From the NCBI GenBank assembly GCA_902495025.1, contig CABUWB010000150.1:1-5512 (forward strand): a stretch of 5,512 nucleotides of DNA. The letters are read 5' to 3'. Both the position numbers and the translations under genes were made by a program. The first letter of the stretch is position 1. The number at the start of each line of letters is the position of its first letter. This DNA is from an uncultured Eubacteriales bacterium. Its GTDB lineage: Bacteria > Bacillota > Clostridia > Lachnospirales > CAG-274. The notes below the pieces were generated by a model. It saw nothing but the letters and a program-made list of their open reading frames with translations, was not told the origin of the DNA and did not search any database. Below are positions 5,073-5,512 of the stretch, in pieces.

Positions 5073-5512
5073 GGCTTCATCTCCTCATCATAAATTCCGC
5101 TTATACTGCCTGCCGAGGGCATAGTGGATAAAATTATATAACGCTTAAACAGCTTGTCCGCCACAAGCAAATCAAAGCCGTTTCTGCGTTTCAGTTCGTC
5201 AAGGCTCTCTGCGTGTACACTGCAAAGCAGCGAAACACCCGAGTTTACTATATGTCTTATACATTCAAGCTCACCTGCCGAGCCTATTTCATCGGCAGCT
5301 ATAACCTGTACGCCCATACTACGCAGCAGCATATACATTCCATCCTCCTTGTATATGCCGTCAAGTATATCCGTACGGCTGCCAAGGTCGTTTGCAGCCT
5401 GTCCCATATATGTACCTGCAATTTCACTGCGTTCATCTGCCACACCAACACATAAGCCGCCGCTGCTAACCTGCCGTATAATGTCCCTTAAAAGGGTTGT
5501 TTTGCCACATGC
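5063..5512 (-). CDS. spoIIIAA: stage III sporulation protein AA (SpoIIIAA) ATPase, C-terminal part
   Basis: SpoIIIAA is the cytoplasmic secretion-type ATPase of the SpoIIIA complex, thought to energise the channel from the mother-cell side. Only the last 149 residues are in the window; the N-terminal half lies beyond the right edge. The frame is open to position 5512 and enters at the end of the P-loop, ACGKTTLLRDIIRQ. It continues with VADERSEIAG, a Walker B-like VIAADEIG and the downstream LLCSVHAESLDEL, where the His and acidic residues fit the family. An apparent GTG start at 5443 is internal, because the P-loop precedes it in frame. The frame ends at a TGA inside the start of spoIIIAB. 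The residue before the P-loop GKTT is Cys, where Thr, Ser or Gly is more usual. Confidence 0.93.
   Translation of the reverse strand, partial: ACGKTTLLRDIIRQVSSGGLCVGVADERSEIAGTYMGQAANDLGSRTDILDGIYKEDGMYMLLRSMGVQVIAADEIGSAGELECIRHIVNSGVSLLCSVHAESLDELKRRNGFDLLVADKLFKRYIILSTMPSAGSISGIYDEEMKPCL

Noticed and set aside
5063..5443. spoIIIAA starting at the GTG at 5443
   Set aside because: The frame continues upstream to the window edge and encodes the P-loop GKTT motif, so this GTG is an internal valine codon.

Overview
The window looks like chromosomal DNA from an endospore-forming member of the Clostridia. The evidence is an almost complete spoIIIA operon on the minus strand, reading from the right edge towards the left, followed downstream by the start of the mother-cell sporulation sigma factor gene sigK. 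The short SpoIIIA proteins and the alanine- and cysteine-rich SpoIIIAE fit a gut-type clostridial lineage better than a Bacillus. I cannot name a genus from sequence alone.

Layout, read along the minus strand from right to left: spoIIIAA (3' half only, cut by the window edge inside its Walker A loop), spoIIIAB, spoIIIAC, spoIIIAD, spoIIIAE, spoIIIAF, spoIIIAG and spoIIIAH. The genes are packed with a 10-bp overlap (AA/AB), 10-13 bp gaps, or a 1-bp gap (AG/AH). Most have a ribosome binding site in the gap or in the end of the gene before. A rho-independent terminator at 1085-1120 closes the operon. Beyond it lies a roughly 230-bp non-coding imperfect palindrome (855-1083) with two GC-rich hairpins nested in AT-rich arms. 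Next comes a SigK-type promoter candidate and a 109-codon sigK reading frame (395-724).

The sigK frame stops abruptly in the middle of sigma region 2, just after the ...YAARCVEN motif. This is where the skin element splits sigK in Bacillus subtilis, and where other intervening elements split it in some clostridia. I therefore read positions 1 to about 410 as one end of a skin-like element that would be excised in the mother cell to rebuild sigK. The other half of sigK and the recombinase would lie off the left edge. Inside this end there is an AT-rich stretch, a strong sigma-A promoter (196-225), a leader of about 130 nt with interleaved inverted repeats that could mask a Shine-Dalgarno sequence, and the first codons of an unidentified minus-strand gene.

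The genes fit together. SpoIIIAA-AH form the mother-cell half of the channel (feeding tube) between mother cell and forespore, and SigK is the late mother-cell sigma factor. This window thus joins an engulfment-stage operon to a late, possibly rearrangement-controlled, mother-cell regulator.
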